NCBI RefSeq assembly: GCF_004330295.1
Contig: NZ_SJOJ01000013.1
Coordinates: 1-64,000, forward strand
DNA from: Rahnella victoriana
Lineage (GTDB): Bacteria; Pseudomonadota; Gammaproteobacteria; Enterobacterales; Enterobacteriaceae
DNA length: 64,000 nucleotides
Direction of reading: 5' to 3'
Positions 29,361 through 38,695 of the stretch are shown in pieces (the stretch's first letter is position 1; each line of letters starts with the position of its first letter). The notes under the pieces are model-generated. The model worked only from the letters and a program-made list of their open reading frames with translations, was not told where the DNA came from and did not search any database. The translations under genes and the position numbers were made by a program.

Positions 29361-30227
29361 TCAGGCCACGCTGACGCGGTCAAGGAACAGCGTCGCGGCC
29401 AGTAAATCGGCAGCGCCTCCGGGCGATACGTTATCGGCCAGCATGCGGTATTCGAGATGGCGTAACAGTTGTTTGCCCGCCATGGTTCTCATTCCGCCGG
29501 CTTCGAGCACGGCCTGCGCGCCCTGATGCATGGCCTCCAGCGCCGGCAACCCGCCGCGCGATAACACGCAGGTATCGGCCAGTGTGGTCATCACCGCCAG
29601 TAAGGCATCGACCTGCGCTTCGCTTTCGCTCGCGCCACGTGCCCGGCTGTGATGAAGCTGTGGCAGCGCACCACCGATAATGTGCGGGAAACCGCTTTGT
29701 GCCTCTTCGCGTGCACCCGGCACCTGATAGCGCTGCACGGCGTGCGAACCTTTACTGAATTTTTTCGGGCTGAAAGCGTCGGGCAACGCCGCAATTTTCG
29801 CGGCGCGCTGCGCAATATGCATCGGCAGTAATTTTTCCGGCTGCATGGCGACGGCGCTGACCAGCAACCCCATCGCCCAGATAGCGCCCCGGTGAGTATT
29901 CACTCCGCCGGTTTCCGCCATCATCTGCGCTTCTCCCGCGCGGCCTAAACGCCCCACTTCCTGACGCAGGGCGATATCCGCCGGGCGCTGCCAGCTGTGT
30001 AAGGCCAGCAAATAGAAGGTGGAGGTCAGGCTGCGCGCCGAACGCACCATCAGATCCAAACTTAAATCCTGATGGGCTCCGGCACTCCGGCTGTCTACCA
30101 GCCCCGGTTTCGGGCTAAGCCGCGCTTCGTCGATCAGCGCCTGCGTCGCCGTTTCTGCCAGCCTTTCGGCCAGTTCTTCCGCTGTGAGTACAGCGCCAAT
30201 CGTTAAAGTCTGCGGCATGGTGATCAC
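29361..30227 (-). CDS. mdcB: Triphosphoribosyl-dephospho-CoA synthase MdcB
   Basis: Makes the prosthetic-group precursor from ATP and dephospho-CoA for MdcC (CitG family). 288 residues; family motifs include RLSPKPGLVDSRSAGAHQDL, GGVNTHRGAIWAMGLL and CVLSRGGLPALEAMH. The start is a GTG overlapping the mdcA stop (GTGA); an ATG three codons in, at 30218, is an alternative. 40 bp separate it from mdcC. Confidence 0.94.
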   Translation of the reverse strand: MITMPQTLTIGAVLTAEELAERLAETATQALIDEARLSPKPGLVDSRSAGAHQDLSLDLMVRSARSLTSTFYLLALHSWQRPADIALRQEVGRLGRAGEAQMMAETGGVNTHRGAIWAMGLLVSAVAMQPEKLLPMHIAQRAAKIAALPDAFSPKKFSKGSHAVQRYQVPGAREEAQSGFPHIIGGALPQLHHSRARGASESEAQVDALLAVMTTLADTCVLSRGGLPALEAMHQGAQAVLEAGGMRTMAGKQLLRHLEYRMLADNVSPGGAADLLAATLFLDRVSVA

Positions 30228-31885
30228 CAGCTACGGAATTTGGCGGGCGGGTTATACAAACCGCCGGACCAGTCAACCAGCTCGCTCACGCTGCCTGCCG
30301 CCAGTAATGAACGGGTGGCGTCGGTGCGGCGGATGCCCATGTCTTCCGGGAAGACCACCAGTTCCTGACGGCGCAGGTCGGCGACGCGTTTGGCGTCAAC
30401 GCCCAGACCGATGTCAGTGATACCGGCCACGGCCGCCACCATCGCACGACGTTCTTCGAGAGAACGGGCGCGGTGCAGATAGGCGATGCCTTCTTCGGTC
30501 AGCACGTGAGTCACGTCGTCGCCGTAAATCATCACCGGTGCCAGAGGCATACCGGATTCTTTACCCACATCGACGGCTTCGAGTTTCTCAACGAAGGTCG
30601 GTTTGCCACCGGCCTGGAAGGTTTCCACCATCTGGACGACCAGCTTTTTACCGCGCGCCATCGGGTCCGGCTCTTCGATCATGTCGAGCCAGGCGGGCGT
30701 GGAGTGACGGCGACCGTGCGGGTCATGCCCCATGTTCGGTGCGCCACCGAAACCGGCCAGACGGCCACGGGTCACGGTTGAGGAGTTCGCCAGTCCGTCG
30801 ACCTGCAAGGTCGAACCGATGAACATGTCCACCGCGTACTGGCCTGCCAGCTGGCAGAACGCACGGTTGGAGCGCATGGAGCCGTCGGAACCGGTGAAGA
30901 ACACATCGGGACGGGCGCGGATATATTCTTCCATCCCCAGTTCGCCACCGAAGCAGTGCACGGTTTCCACCCAGCCGCTTTCAATCGCCGGGATCAGCGT
31001 CGGATGCGGGTTCAGTGTCCAGTGTTTACAGATTTTGCCGCGCAGCCCGAGCTGTTCGCCGTAAGTGGGCAGCAGCAGTTCGATGGCGGCGGTGTTAAAG
31101 CCGATGCCGTGGTTCAGCGACTGCACGTTGTGTTTGGCGTAGATGCCTTTGATCGCCATCATCGCCATCAGCACGTGAACCGGTTTAATCAGACGCGGAT
31201 CACGGGTGAACAACGGTTCGATAAAGAACGGTTTGTCGGCCACCACCACGAAATCGATCCAGTCGCCGGGAATATCCACGCGCGGCAGGTCGGTTTCTTC
31301 GTCAACCAGTTCGTTAACCTGCGCAATCACGATGCCGTTTTTAAAGGCTGCGGCTTCGACCAGCGCCGGGGTGTCTTCGGTACTTGCGCCGGTGTACAGG
31401 TTACCTTTGCGGTCGGCTTTGAAACCGGCAATCAGGGCAATGTTCGGCACCAGATCGACATAAAGGCGGGAATACAATTCGATATAGGTGTGGATCGCGC
31501 CGATTTCCATCTGACCGTCTTCCAGCAGCTGCGCGATACGCAGGCTTTGCGGGCCGGAGAAGGCGAAGTCGAGCTTGCGGGCGATACCGCGTTCGAAGAG
31601 ATCCAGATGTTCGGCGCGGCTGACGCTCGGCATGATCATATGCAAATCATGCAGCTTTTCAGGGTTCACTTTCGCCAGTGAGCGGGAAAGGAAGTCAGCT
31701 TGTTTTTGGTTGTTACCTTCCATCACCACGCGGTCGCCGGAGGCAATCAGCGTTTCGAGGACAGGAATAATTTTATCTGTGGGTAAGACTTTACCCTCGG
31801 CCACGGAACGGACACTGTCGATACGCCGTTGTTTTTCATTGCGGCGGGTGTCCCACACTTTCGTGGTCTGCGGATGTTGCGGCAT
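30224..31885 (-). CDS. mdcA: Malonate decarboxylase alpha subunit (acetyl-ACP:malonate ACP-transferase) MdcA
   Basis: Exchanges acetyl on the ACP thiol for malonate, releasing acetate. 553 residues, full length, two CoA-transferase-like halves; motifs include VVMEGNNQKQADFLSR, SGPQSLRIAQLLEDGQMEIGA, YTGASTEDTPAL and VTRGRLAGFGGAPNMGHDPHGR. First gene of the operon, ATG 31885 after GGGAGGT. Its promoter should lie in the roughly 250-bp region up to 32140, downstream of the terminator at 32141-32169, where a palindrome occurs at 32052. Confidence 0.96.
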   Translation of the reverse strand: MPQHPQTTKVWDTRRNEKQRRIDSVRSVAEGKVLPTDKIIPVLETLIASGDRVVMEGNNQKQADFLSRSLAKVNPEKLHDLHMIMPSVSRAEHLDLFERGIARKLDFAFSGPQSLRIAQLLEDGQMEIGAIHTYIELYSRLYVDLVPNIALIAGFKADRKGNLYTGASTEDTPALVEAAAFKNGIVIAQVNELVDEETDLPRVDIPGDWIDFVVVADKPFFIEPLFTRDPRLIKPVHVLMAMMAIKGIYAKHNVQSLNHGIGFNTAAIELLLPTYGEQLGLRGKICKHWTLNPHPTLIPAIESGWVETVHCFGGELGMEEYIRARPDVFFTGSDGSMRSNRAFCQLAGQYAVDMFIGSTLQVDGLANSSTVTRGRLAGFGGAPNMGHDPHGRRHSTPAWLDMIEEPDPMARGKKLVVQMVETFQAGGKPTFVEKLEAVDVGKESGMPLAPVMIYGDDVTHVLTEEGIAYLHRARSLEERRAMVAAVAGITDIGLGVDAKRVADLRRQELVVFPEDMGIRRTDATRSLLAAGSVSELVDWSGGLYNPPAKFRSW

Positions 31886-32140
31886 GCCAAACCTCCCTGG
31901 GTTGAGCTTGCTGAATCTTTCCCGGCGTGATGAAACAAAGAGGCGTTGGGAAGTTCAGTCAAGTGGCGGTTGCATCACATTTGACCTGTTTTGATAGCCT
32001 GCTAAGTGTAGGCAGCGCGGAATTTTCCATCAATTAAGCGCTCTGACAGTTCGTTACTCTGAGAGTAACGATTCGGGCTAATTCATTAAAAACAAGTTGA
32101 TACAGAACAAAGAAAGAGAGGAAGTGCACAAAAAGCGGGA
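31886..32140 (-). promoter_or_regulatory. mdc operon upstream region with palindrome
   Basis: About 255 bp between mdcA and the terminator of the upstream gene. It contains CGTTACTC-TGA-GAGTAACG at 32052-32070, a perfect 8-bp-arm palindrome suitable as an MdcR or other dimer site about 170 bp before the mdcA start. The assignment to MdcR is inference. Confidence 0.45.
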
Positions 32141-32169
32141 AATAAAAAAGGGATGCACAAAGGCATCCC
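32141..32169 (-). terminator. Rho-independent terminator of the DUF1471 gene
   Basis: On the minus strand: GGGATGC, 6-nt loop, GCATCCC, then TTTTTTATTT. Stem bases are 32050-series right of the mdc palindrome: arms at 32150-32156 and 32163-32169, tail at 32141-32149. It insulates mdc from the upstream gene. Confidence 0.88.
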
Positions 32170-32194
32170 CGGGTTCAGACCGTCAGAAGAACGA

Positions 32195-32464
32195 TTATTT
32201 GAAGACTTCAGCCGACGCACTGATTTTCTTCTTCTCCTGCGCGGCGATAACGACATAGTATTTGCCGCCTTTTTCATCCGCCAGCTTGGACAACTCTTCT
32301 TTCGCGTCCATCGGCGCGGTGTATTCGTTAATAGTAGAAACCAGACCCAGGCTGGTGTAACCCTTATCTTTGGCTTCTTGTTTCGAGATCATTTCAGCGG
32401 CCATTGCGTTAACTGAGAACAATCCTGCCAGCACGGCAGCAATAATAATTTTGTTTGATTTCAT
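32195..32464 (-). CDS. Small periplasmic DUF1471 (YdgH/BhsA/McbA-like) protein
   Basis: 89 residues: signal peptide 1-22 (MKSNKIIIAAVLAGLFSVNAMA) and a mature domain of about 67 residues, with GYTSLGLVSTINEYTAPMDAKEELSKLADEKGGKYYVVIAAQE typical of the DUF1471 fold. Members are stress-induced periplasmic proteins affecting biofilm and surface properties; which paralogue this is cannot be decided. Single gene with its own terminator. Ribosome site AGAGGTATTGTC before ATG. Confidence 0.88.
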   Translation of the reverse strand: MKSNKIIIAAVLAGLFSVNAMAAEMISKQEAKDKGYTSLGLVSTINEYTAPMDAKEELSKLADEKGGKYYVVIAAQEKKKISASAEVFK

Positions 32465-32696
32465 GACAATACCTCTAAATTGGATGAATAATTCTCAAAG
32501 AAAGCAGTCAAGATATGAACAATCGGTGCATCTGCGCTGGCATGACCTTCATGGTTAAACACCAGTAAACTCCCCAGAGACGCAAACAGGCAGGCGTAAC
32601 AACTTACGCGTGCCTTTCACCCCGTCATCATCGGCTTAAGTATTAGTCACCCTTGGAAATTAGCCAGAAAATCGAAAAAAATATTTACATTGATTT

Positions 32697-33467
32697 TCAG
32701 TCTGAAACCAGGAACCGCTCGACAAGCTCACAAAACTTTTCGGGATGGGAGATAAACGGCGCATGTGCCGCTTTATCAATGATTTCAGAACGGGAATGCG
32801 GCAGTAAGGCATCCAGCAGCGGCACTATTTTGCGCGGCACCAGTCCGTCCAGCGCGCCGTAAATGCGCAATAGCGGCAGCGTCAGCGTCGTCATGGCCTG
32901 GCGTAAATCGACCTGGCGTAAAATCTCCAGCCCGCCGTTCAGCACATCCACGCAAGGCATCGGCTGTCCGAGTACAATGGATTTCAGCAGGCGCGCATCC
33001 TGACGTGCGCTGTTGCTGCCGAGCGTTTGCAGGGCCAGAAAACGCTCGACGGTGCGCTGAAAATCTTCACTCAGCTGATGCTGGAATCCCTGCAAGACGT
33101 CGGGGCGGATCCCCGGCCAGTTTTCCTGCGCGCCAAAGCAGGGCGAGGACGCCACGGTGATCAGCTTTTCGACGCGCTCCGGTGCGCTCAGCGCCACCTG
33201 ACTGGCGACCAGCCCGCCCAGCGACCAGCCCATCCATGACGCCTTTTCCGGCATCGCCTCCAGCACAATGTCGGCCATTTCCGTCAGGCTCATGGCCGGG
33301 AAATCTTCACTGCGACCATAGCCCGGTAAATCCACCAGATGCAGACAAAATTGCGGCGCAAGTCGCTCTGCGGTGTAACGCCACACTTCGGCATTCAGCC
33401 CCCATCCGTGAAGCAGCACAAGATGGCGATCTCCTTCGCCGATTGTCTCCCGGTAAAGCGTTTTCAT
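32697..33467 (-). CDS. bioH: Pimeloyl-ACP methyl ester carboxylesterase BioH
   Basis: Hydrolyses the methyl ester of pimeloyl-ACP, ending the disguise step of biotin precursor synthesis. 256 residues, family length. Alpha/beta hydrolase: oxyanion [10 protein letters not shown] (20-29), nucleophile Ser82 in GWSLGG, acid in YGALDGLVP, His in [11 protein letters not shown]. The ATG at 33467 ([12 protein letters not shown]) is colinear with known BioH; an extension of 15 codons is not. Divergent from gntX over 46 bp, as in E. coli. Confidence 0.97.
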   Translation of the reverse strand: MKTLYRETIGEGDRHLVLLHGWGLNAEVWRYTAERLAPQFCLHLVDLPGYGRSEDFPAMSLTEMADIVLEAMPEKASWMGWSLGGLVASQVALSAPERVEKLITVASSPCFGAQENWPGIRPDVLQGFQHQLSEDFQRTVERFLALQTLGSNSARQDARLLKSIVLGQPMPCVDVLNGGLEILRQVDLRQAMTTLTLPLLRIYGALDGLVPRKIVPLLDALLPHSRSEIIDKAAHAPFISHPEKFCELVERFLVSD

Positions 33468-33513
33468 AGCGTATTGTCCGTGTCTGTCTGAATGGCAAAA
33501 GGAATCCGCCACT

Positions 33514-34203
33514 ATGCTAACAATTGCCAGCCGCTGTTGGCTATGCCAGTGTCCGCTGCATCTTGCGGTTCAGGGCATTTGCAGTGTGTGCCTGTCACAT
33601 CTGCCCGTCGCGCCGCCGTGCTGCCCGCGCTGCGGACTGCCCTCTTCCGGCGGTCATCACGACTGCGGGCGCTGCCTGCAAAAACCGCCGCCGTGGGATG
33701 CCATGGTTTTCGCCACACCCTATGAGCCGCCGGTCAGCGGGCTGGTGCTACGCCTTAAATCGTCCCGGTTTCCGGAACCGGACACCGCGCTCGCCCGTCT
33801 GCTCCTGCTGCGCTGGCTGGAACGCTACCGGGGCAATACCCTGCGCCGCCCCGATGTCATCCTCAGCGTGCCGCTGCACCGGCAACGTTATGCCTGGCGG
33901 GGTTTTAATCAGAGTGAATTGCTCGCCAGACCGCTGGCGCGCTGGCTGCATTGTGAGTATCTCCCCGGTGCGTTAAGCCGTGACCGGCAAACGACATCAC
34001 AGCAAAGCCTGACCGAACGGGAGCGGAAGTGGAATCTGCGCAAGGCGTTTACCTGCCATACCCGCCTGCGCGGTAAACACGTGATGTTGCTCGATGATGT
34101 GGTCACCACCGGCAGCACGGTGCGGGAAATCGGTAAAATTCTGCGCAATCAGGGCGTTGCTTCGCTGCAAATCGCCTGTATTTGCCGGACGTTGCAGACA
34201 TAG
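33514..34203 (+). CDS. gntX: ComF-family phosphoribosyltransferase-like protein GntX
   Basis: 229 residues. N-terminal zinc-ribbon-like region with cysteine pairs CWLC, CSVC, CPRC, CGRC; then a type I phosphoribosyltransferase domain with the PRPP-loop motif [17 protein letters not shown] near residues 189-205. The family is needed for DNA uptake and use as a nutrient in some gamma-proteobacteria (ComF/GntX); the reaction is not established. Sits between bioH and nfuA as in E. coli. Confidence 0.94.
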   Translation: MLTIASRCWLCQCPLHLAVQGICSVCLSHLPVAPPCCPRCGLPSSGGHHDCGRCLQKPPPWDAMVFATPYEPPVSGLVLRLKSSRFPEPDTALARLLLLRWLERYRGNTLRRPDVILSVPLHRQRYAWRGFNQSELLARPLARWLHCEYLPGALSRDRQTTSQQSLTERERKWNLRKAFTCHTRLRGKHVMLLDDVVTTGSTVREIGKILRNQGVASLQIACICRTLQT

Positions 34204-34263
34204 GCACGTGCTGCTAACACCAGCGCAACACTGAGGGTGACGGGTAAAAACAAAGGGCGTATT

Positions 34264-34288
34264 ATAACCAACTAGAGTAGTCAACTAT
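34264..34288 (+). promoter_or_regulatory. IscR type-1-like site upstream of nfuA
   Basis: The 25 bp starting ATAACCAACTAG and ending AGTCAACTAT match 21 of 25 positions of the type-1 IscR consensus as I recall it (ATASYYGACT, RWWWY, AGTCRRSTAT). It lies 12 bp before the nfuA ATG, a place where bound Fe-S IscR would block transcription or early elongation. Confidence 0.7.
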
Positions 34289-34300
34289 TGAGCGAATGTT

Positions 34301-34876
34301 ATGATCCTTATTACCGATGCTGCCCAAGAGCACTTTGCCAAATTGCTGGCAAGCCAGGAAGAAGGCACCCAAATCCGCGTATTCGTGATCAATCCCGGTA
34401 CGCCAACCGCAGAATGCGGTGTCTCCTATTGCCCACCTGACGCCGTAGAAGCGACGGATACCGAACTGAAGTTCGAGAAACTGTCTGCTTTTATTGATGA
34501 ATTAAGCGCGCCTTATCTGCAGGACGCGGTGATCGACTTCGTCACCGATCAGCTGGGGTCCCAGCTGACGCTGAAGGCACCGAACGCCAAAATGCGTAAA
34601 GTCTCTGACGATGCGCCGCTGATGGAACGTGTTGAATATCAGTTGCAGTCGCAGATTAACCCGCAGTTAGCCAGCCACGGCGGCCGTGTTTCCCTGATGG
34701 AAATCACCGACGACGGCATTGCTATCCTGCAATTCGGCGGCGGTTGTAACGGCTGTTCCATGATTGATGTCACCCTGAAAGACGGCATCGAGAAAGAACT
34801 GCTGCAAAACTTCCCTGAGCTGAAAGGCGTGCGCGACCTGACCGAACACCAGCGCGGCGAGCACTCGTTCTACTGA
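34301..34876 (+). CDS. nfuA: Fe-S cluster carrier NfuA
   Basis: Carries and delivers 4Fe-4S clusters, notably under oxidative stress or iron limitation, including to lipoyl synthase. 191 residues: degenerate A-type domain (about 1-95, lacking the A-type cysteine triad) and a C-terminal Nfu domain with the cluster motif CNGC in [13 protein letters not shown] near residue 149-152. Own terminator downstream; IscR-like site upstream. Confidence 0.97.
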   Translation: MILITDAAQEHFAKLLASQEEGTQIRVFVINPGTPTAECGVSYCPPDAVEATDTELKFEKLSAFIDELSAPYLQDAVIDFVTDQLGSQLTLKAPNAKMRKVSDDAPLMERVEYQLQSQINPQLASHGGRVSLMEITDDGIAILQFGGGCNGCSMIDVTLKDGIEKELLQNFPELKGVRDLTEHQRGEHSFY

Positions 34877-34907
34877 TCGCCTGAGTACATTTCAGTCTCC
34901 ATCATCA

Positions 34908-34934
34908 AGGGTTCAGCACTGCTGAGCCCTTTTT
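34908..34934 (+). terminator. Rho-independent terminator of nfuA
   Basis: AGGGTTCAGC (34908-34917), loop ACT, GCTGAGCCCT (34921-34930), tail TTTTA. One G-U pair in the stem. Confidence 0.88.
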
Positions 34935-35148
34935 ATTGCCTGTTTTCCCCCCTTCCGGATGTGCCCGTGATGGCACAACCAGACCCGCTGTCAGCGCCTG
35001 CGGATTGCGCATAAAACAGAGGCAGGGGAAAAGGAATCGTGTAATACAACACGTCTCAGACCTGCTTTTTGCCGCAGGCGTCAGGCACGGAACACACACT
35101 TCCCCGGATGTCATTTCTAAGGAAATCACTGTCTGTCCGGAGTCTGTT

Positions 35149-36567
35149 ATGAAAAAAATCTTACGCGTTTTAGTGCCTCTCGCAGGTCTGTTCGCCCTGA
35201 CACCGCTGGCGTCTCATGCGGCGTCCGGCCAGTCGAACGTCTCCTGTTCCTACAGTCACACGCTGGGCGACGATGCCATTCTGATGTTTGGTATGCCCAA
35301 TCATGCGATGCTCCACGACTTCTTCGGTAACACCAGCACGGATGCGTATTCCACCTACGATACGTTGCAGGCAAAACCGGAAACTACCTGTGACAATAAG
35401 GCGGACTCCACCGCCTATTGGGCACCGACCATGAAACTGCCTACAGGCGAAGTGGTGAAGCCGTCGTATCAGAAAACCTACTATCAGGCCAACTCGGTAG
35501 AAAAGTATCCGCTGACGCCTTTCCCAAAGGGGTTACAGTTGCTGGCCGGGGATCACGTGGGCACCGGCCCCAATCCGCACGTAAGCTTCTTGTGTGCCAA
35601 TGGCAACGGCTACACAAACACCGCCGATCAGGTCTGTGGTTTGCGCTCAGGCGGGGATGCCGTGCAGTTCAACATCGGCATTAACTTCCCCAACTGCTGG
35701 GACGGTGTTCATCTGAAACCTGAGAAGGGTGTGGCGAACGCCACATATGACTCAAACAATGTCTGTCCTGCGGCTTTTCCGGTGAAAATACCTAAGGTCA
35801 ACATGAACATTGCCTACGTGTTGCCGCAGATCACCTCACTGGATACCAGCAAAATACAGCTTTCGCTGGACCCTGAAATGGTCGGTGATCAACGCATCGA
35901 GAAGTGGGGCAGCATTTATACAGCCCATGCGGATTTCGTGAATGGCTGGCCTGAACAGTCAGCGAAATACATGACCGACTTGTGCATGAATCTGGCTTTC
36001 GATTGCAGTAACACCATCCCTTACAGCTACGAGCCGGCACTGGAAGACACGGTTGTCAGCAGTACCAACAGCAGCACCAATTACGGCAGCAGCACATTGC
36101 TGACCGCCAGCGACAACTGGAAAAACGGCGGCCATGCCAGCAATCCGGAAAGCCTGATCCTGTTTAAGTTTAAAATTCCTGCACTGCCGGAAGCCATCCC
36201 GGCCTCTGAAGAGGGATTATTCGTCTACCGTCTGCGGGTGTTTGGTGGCAATGCTGCTTCAACTGCCACCGGTAGATTATATGCCTACAACACCTCAACA
36301 GACTGGGATGGCAAAACAGTGAACTGGGATAACCATCCGGCAACGGATTACCAGTCCGCAGGATCAGTCTCGATGAACAATAATCATCAGTATCGCGATA
36401 TTACTGTGGATACGGCGGTCCGACAGGCGCTGGCAGAAGGCAAAACAGAAGTCGCTTTCTACCTCGGCGGTGATCAGAACGGCGGGACGTACACCTTCGA
36501 TTCCACCGAAACCAACCATCCACCGTTGCTGATCGTGAAAGGCTACAAGGCGGCAACAGAGAATTAA
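35149..36567 (+). CDS. Secreted DUF1996 protein with C-terminal DNRLRE/CBM96-like domain
   Basis: 472 residues: signal peptide 1-24 (ends ASHA); DUF1996 region about 28-285 with the hallmarks HDFFGN (56-61), AYWAP, GDHVGTG, HVSFLCANG and INFPNCWDG; then a beta-rich domain about 295-472 (NYGSSTLLTASDNW, LILFKFKIPALPE, VNWDNHPAT, DITVDTAVRQAL, NHPPLLIVKG) resembling DNRLRE/CBM96 modules, some of which bind polysaccharide. DUF1996 is best known from fungi and actinobacteria; its activity is not established. The start is ATG 35149 after CCGGAG; the in-frame open stretch upstream (from 34936) lacks coding character. It occupies the place of gntT in E. coli, with its own terminator, and convergent to malQ. 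Confidence 0.88.
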   Translation: MKKILRVLVPLAGLFALTPLASHAASGQSNVSCSYSHTLGDDAILMFGMPNHAMLHDFFGNTSTDAYSTYDTLQAKPETTCDNKADSTAYWAPTMKLPTGEVVKPSYQKTYYQANSVEKYPLTPFPKGLQLLAGDHVGTGPNPHVSFLCANGNGYTNTADQVCGLRSGGDAVQFNIGINFPNCWDGVHLKPEKGVANATYDSNNVCPAAFPVKIPKVNMNIAYVLPQITSLDTSKIQLSLDPEMVGDQRIEKWGSIYTAHADFVNGWPEQSAKYMTDLCMNLAFDCSNTIPYSYEPALEDTVVSSTNSSTNYGSSTLLTASDNWKNGGHASNPESLILFKFKIPALPEAIPASEEGLFVYRLRVFGGNAASTATGRLYAYNTSTDWDGKTVNWDNHPATDYQSAGSVSMNNNHQYRDITVDTAVRQALAEGKTEVAFYLGGDQNGGTYTFDSTETNHPPLLIVKGYKAATEN

Positions 36568-36574
36568 TCACAGC

Positions 36575-36600
36575 GGCCTGAGGAAACTCAGGCCCTTTTC
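36575..36600. terminator. Bidirectional-type terminator between DUF1996 gene and malQ
   Basis: GGCCTGAG (36575-36582), GAAA tetraloop, CTCAGGCC (36587-36594), then CTTTTC. It ends the plus-strand gene; the minus side has few T residues, so its effect on malQ is uncertain. Confidence 0.8.
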
Positions 36601-36611
36601 TGCTTCCTGGA

Positions 36612-38687
36612 TTACCCCTTTCGCCGTTTGCTCAAATCGGCCAGCAGCGCATCAATATGCTCATCGCCAAACATTTCCTCCAGCGTTCGCGTCAGTTTGC
36701 GCCGCCAGTTAGGGTATTCGGTATTCGTGCCCGGCACATTAACCGGCAAATCCATATCCAGCCAGTCTTCCGGTTGCAGGCCGAGCAATGCGCTGGCGCT
36801 CGCCGCCAGATAACGCTGCAGCCCGCCATTTAGCACCGGCGTCATCGGCATGTTTGCTGCGGTTTTGCCGATCGATTTCGGCACGCACCCTGTCCGATGT
36901 AACGCATCCAGCAATCCCTGCTTGCTGTGTTCACGCTCCCCGCGCAATTTCTCCAGCACCTGCGGATCAGGATAAACACCCAGCGACGCACCAAGCGTTA
37001 AATCGCCACCTTCCCAGTAACCGCGCAACGTCGGCAGATCATGCGTGGTGACCGTTGCCATCGCCTGCGAAACATAATCCTCCGGTGGCCGGTAAACGTA
37101 GTTTTTATCGTGTTCGAAATACAACACCTTGTAGGAATACACGCCGCTGTCACGCAGGCTGGCGACAATCTCTTTCGGCACTGTACCGAGATCTTCGCCA
37201 ATCACCATGCACTGATGCCGCTGACTTTCCAGCGCCAGCACGCCGAGTAAATCCTCCAGCGGATAACGGACATACGCGCCATTCCCCGCCTCCTGATCCG
37301 CCGGTATCCACCACAAACGCAGCAGCCCCATCACGTGATCGATACGCAGTGCGCCGCAATCCGCCATATTGGCACGCAATAAATCAATAAATGGCTGATA
37401 GGCACGGGCTTTCATTTCATTGGGATCGATGGGCGGAAGCCCCCAGTTTTGCCCCTGCGGCCCGAGAATATCCGGGGGCGCGCCGACGGCGGCATTCAGG
37501 CAATACAGCGCCGGATCCGACCAGGTTTCCGCACCGCCCTGAGCGACACCCACCGCCAGATCCCGGTACAGGCCGATCGGCATTTTCAGCTCCCTGCTGC
37601 GCTGATAACACGCGGAAAACTGCGTATGCGCCAGCCATTGCTGCCACTGATAGAACTCAACTTCACTGGCATAACGCTCACTGAATTCGCGTACATCCGC
37701 GCTTTGGGCATCGCGATAGGCTTGCGGCCACACCGGCCAGCCCCACTGGCCTAAATCCAGATCCCGCAGATGCACATGCAGCGCGTCGAACAGCGCCTGT
37801 TGCCGCAAACTGTCGCCGCCGAGTTCCACGAACCGGCGGAAATCCTGCTTACGCAGGCTGTCTTGCGGCAGTTCACAAAACAGCGGCCAGGCCAGTTTCA
37901 GCGCGGCGGATTTCAGCGCCATGACCTGCGGATAATCCACAAACTCCGTACTGCGTGCCTGCAATAACGCGTCACGCGTCTCTCTGGAATGCCACCAGTT
38001 TTGTGCCTCGCGACTGGCGGCGAATTCCTCCACGGCGTTCACATCGATGTAGGTCAGGTTCAGCCAGCGGCGGGACGACGGACTGTACGGGCTGGCACTT
38101 TGCGGATTTGCCGGATACAGCGAATGAATAGGATTAAGCCCGACGAACGCCCCGCCGCGCTTTCCCACTTCCTCGAGCATTTTTTTCAGGTCGCCAAAAT
38201 CCCCGACGCCCCAGTTATTCTCCGAACGCAGGGTATAAAGCTGCACCGTCGCGCCCCACAGTTTTTTGCCCGCCCGCAACGCCTGCGGCTCATAGCAACG
38301 CGGCGGCGCGACGATAATCCGGCAAGGCCAGACATTGCCGTTTTGCGATAACGTCAGCTGGTGATAACCGGCAGGCAGCGCCGCACCAAGGTTCAGCACC
38401 TTGCCCGCCGGAAGGTCACCGTGCGTCTGACGGCCATTTTCCTGCGTCAGTTGCCATTGAAATGCGCCGCTGCCTTCCGGCGTCAGCCGCATTTTTTTGC
38501 CGGTGATAAAGACTTTCACCGGCGGCACAGGCGTGATCTCCGGCACGTCAGCCACACCACGCCCCATCGCCGCCAGCAAGGCAATACGCGTGTCATCGGA
38601 GACCGTTTCCACCTCGTCCGTCATATTAATAAAACTGTCTACAATGCCCGCCCGGCGGGCGGCCTCAACGAGTTGCTTGTCCTCCAT
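36612..38687 (-). CDS. malQ: 4-alpha-glucanotransferase (amylomaltase) MalQ
   Basis: Transfers maltosyl/maltodextrinyl groups between maltodextrins, releasing glucose and feeding MalP. 691 residues, GH77. Motifs: ALRIDHVMGLLRLWW (nucleophile Asp), VIGEDLGTVP (acid/base Glu), TTHDLPTLRGYW. The ATG 38687 (MEDKQLVEAARRAG) is colinear with E. coli MalQ; an extension of 37 codons overlaps malP and is rejected. Eight bases separate it from malP, so the two form an operon. Confidence 0.97.
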   Translation of the reverse strand: MEDKQLVEAARRAGIVDSFINMTDEVETVSDDTRIALLAAMGRGVADVPEITPVPPVKVFITGKKMRLTPEGSGAFQWQLTQENGRQTHGDLPAGKVLNLGAALPAGYHQLTLSQNGNVWPCRIIVAPPRCYEPQALRAGKKLWGATVQLYTLRSENNWGVGDFGDLKKMLEEVGKRGGAFVGLNPIHSLYPANPQSASPYSPSSRRWLNLTYIDVNAVEEFAASREAQNWWHSRETRDALLQARSTEFVDYPQVMALKSAALKLAWPLFCELPQDSLRKQDFRRFVELGGDSLRQQALFDALHVHLRDLDLGQWGWPVWPQAYRDAQSADVREFSERYASEVEFYQWQQWLAHTQFSACYQRSRELKMPIGLYRDLAVGVAQGGAETWSDPALYCLNAAVGAPPDILGPQGQNWGLPPIDPNEMKARAYQPFIDLLRANMADCGALRIDHVMGLLRLWWIPADQEAGNGAYVRYPLEDLLGVLALESQRHQCMVIGEDLGTVPKEIVASLRDSGVYSYKVLYFEHDKNYVYRPPEDYVSQAMATVTTHDLPTLRGYWEGGDLTLGASLGVYPDPQVLEKLRGEREHSKQGLLDALHRTGCVPKSIGKTAANMPMTPVLNGGLQRYLAASASALLGLQPEDWLDMDLPVNVPGTNTEYPNWRRKLTRTLEEMFGDEHIDALLADLSKRRKG

Positions 38688-38695
38688 GTCGGCTC

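Noticed and set aside
34936-35148. In-frame N-terminal extension of the DUF1996 gene
   Set aside because: No coding character and it would bury the signal peptide; the ATG at 35149 has a ribosome site.
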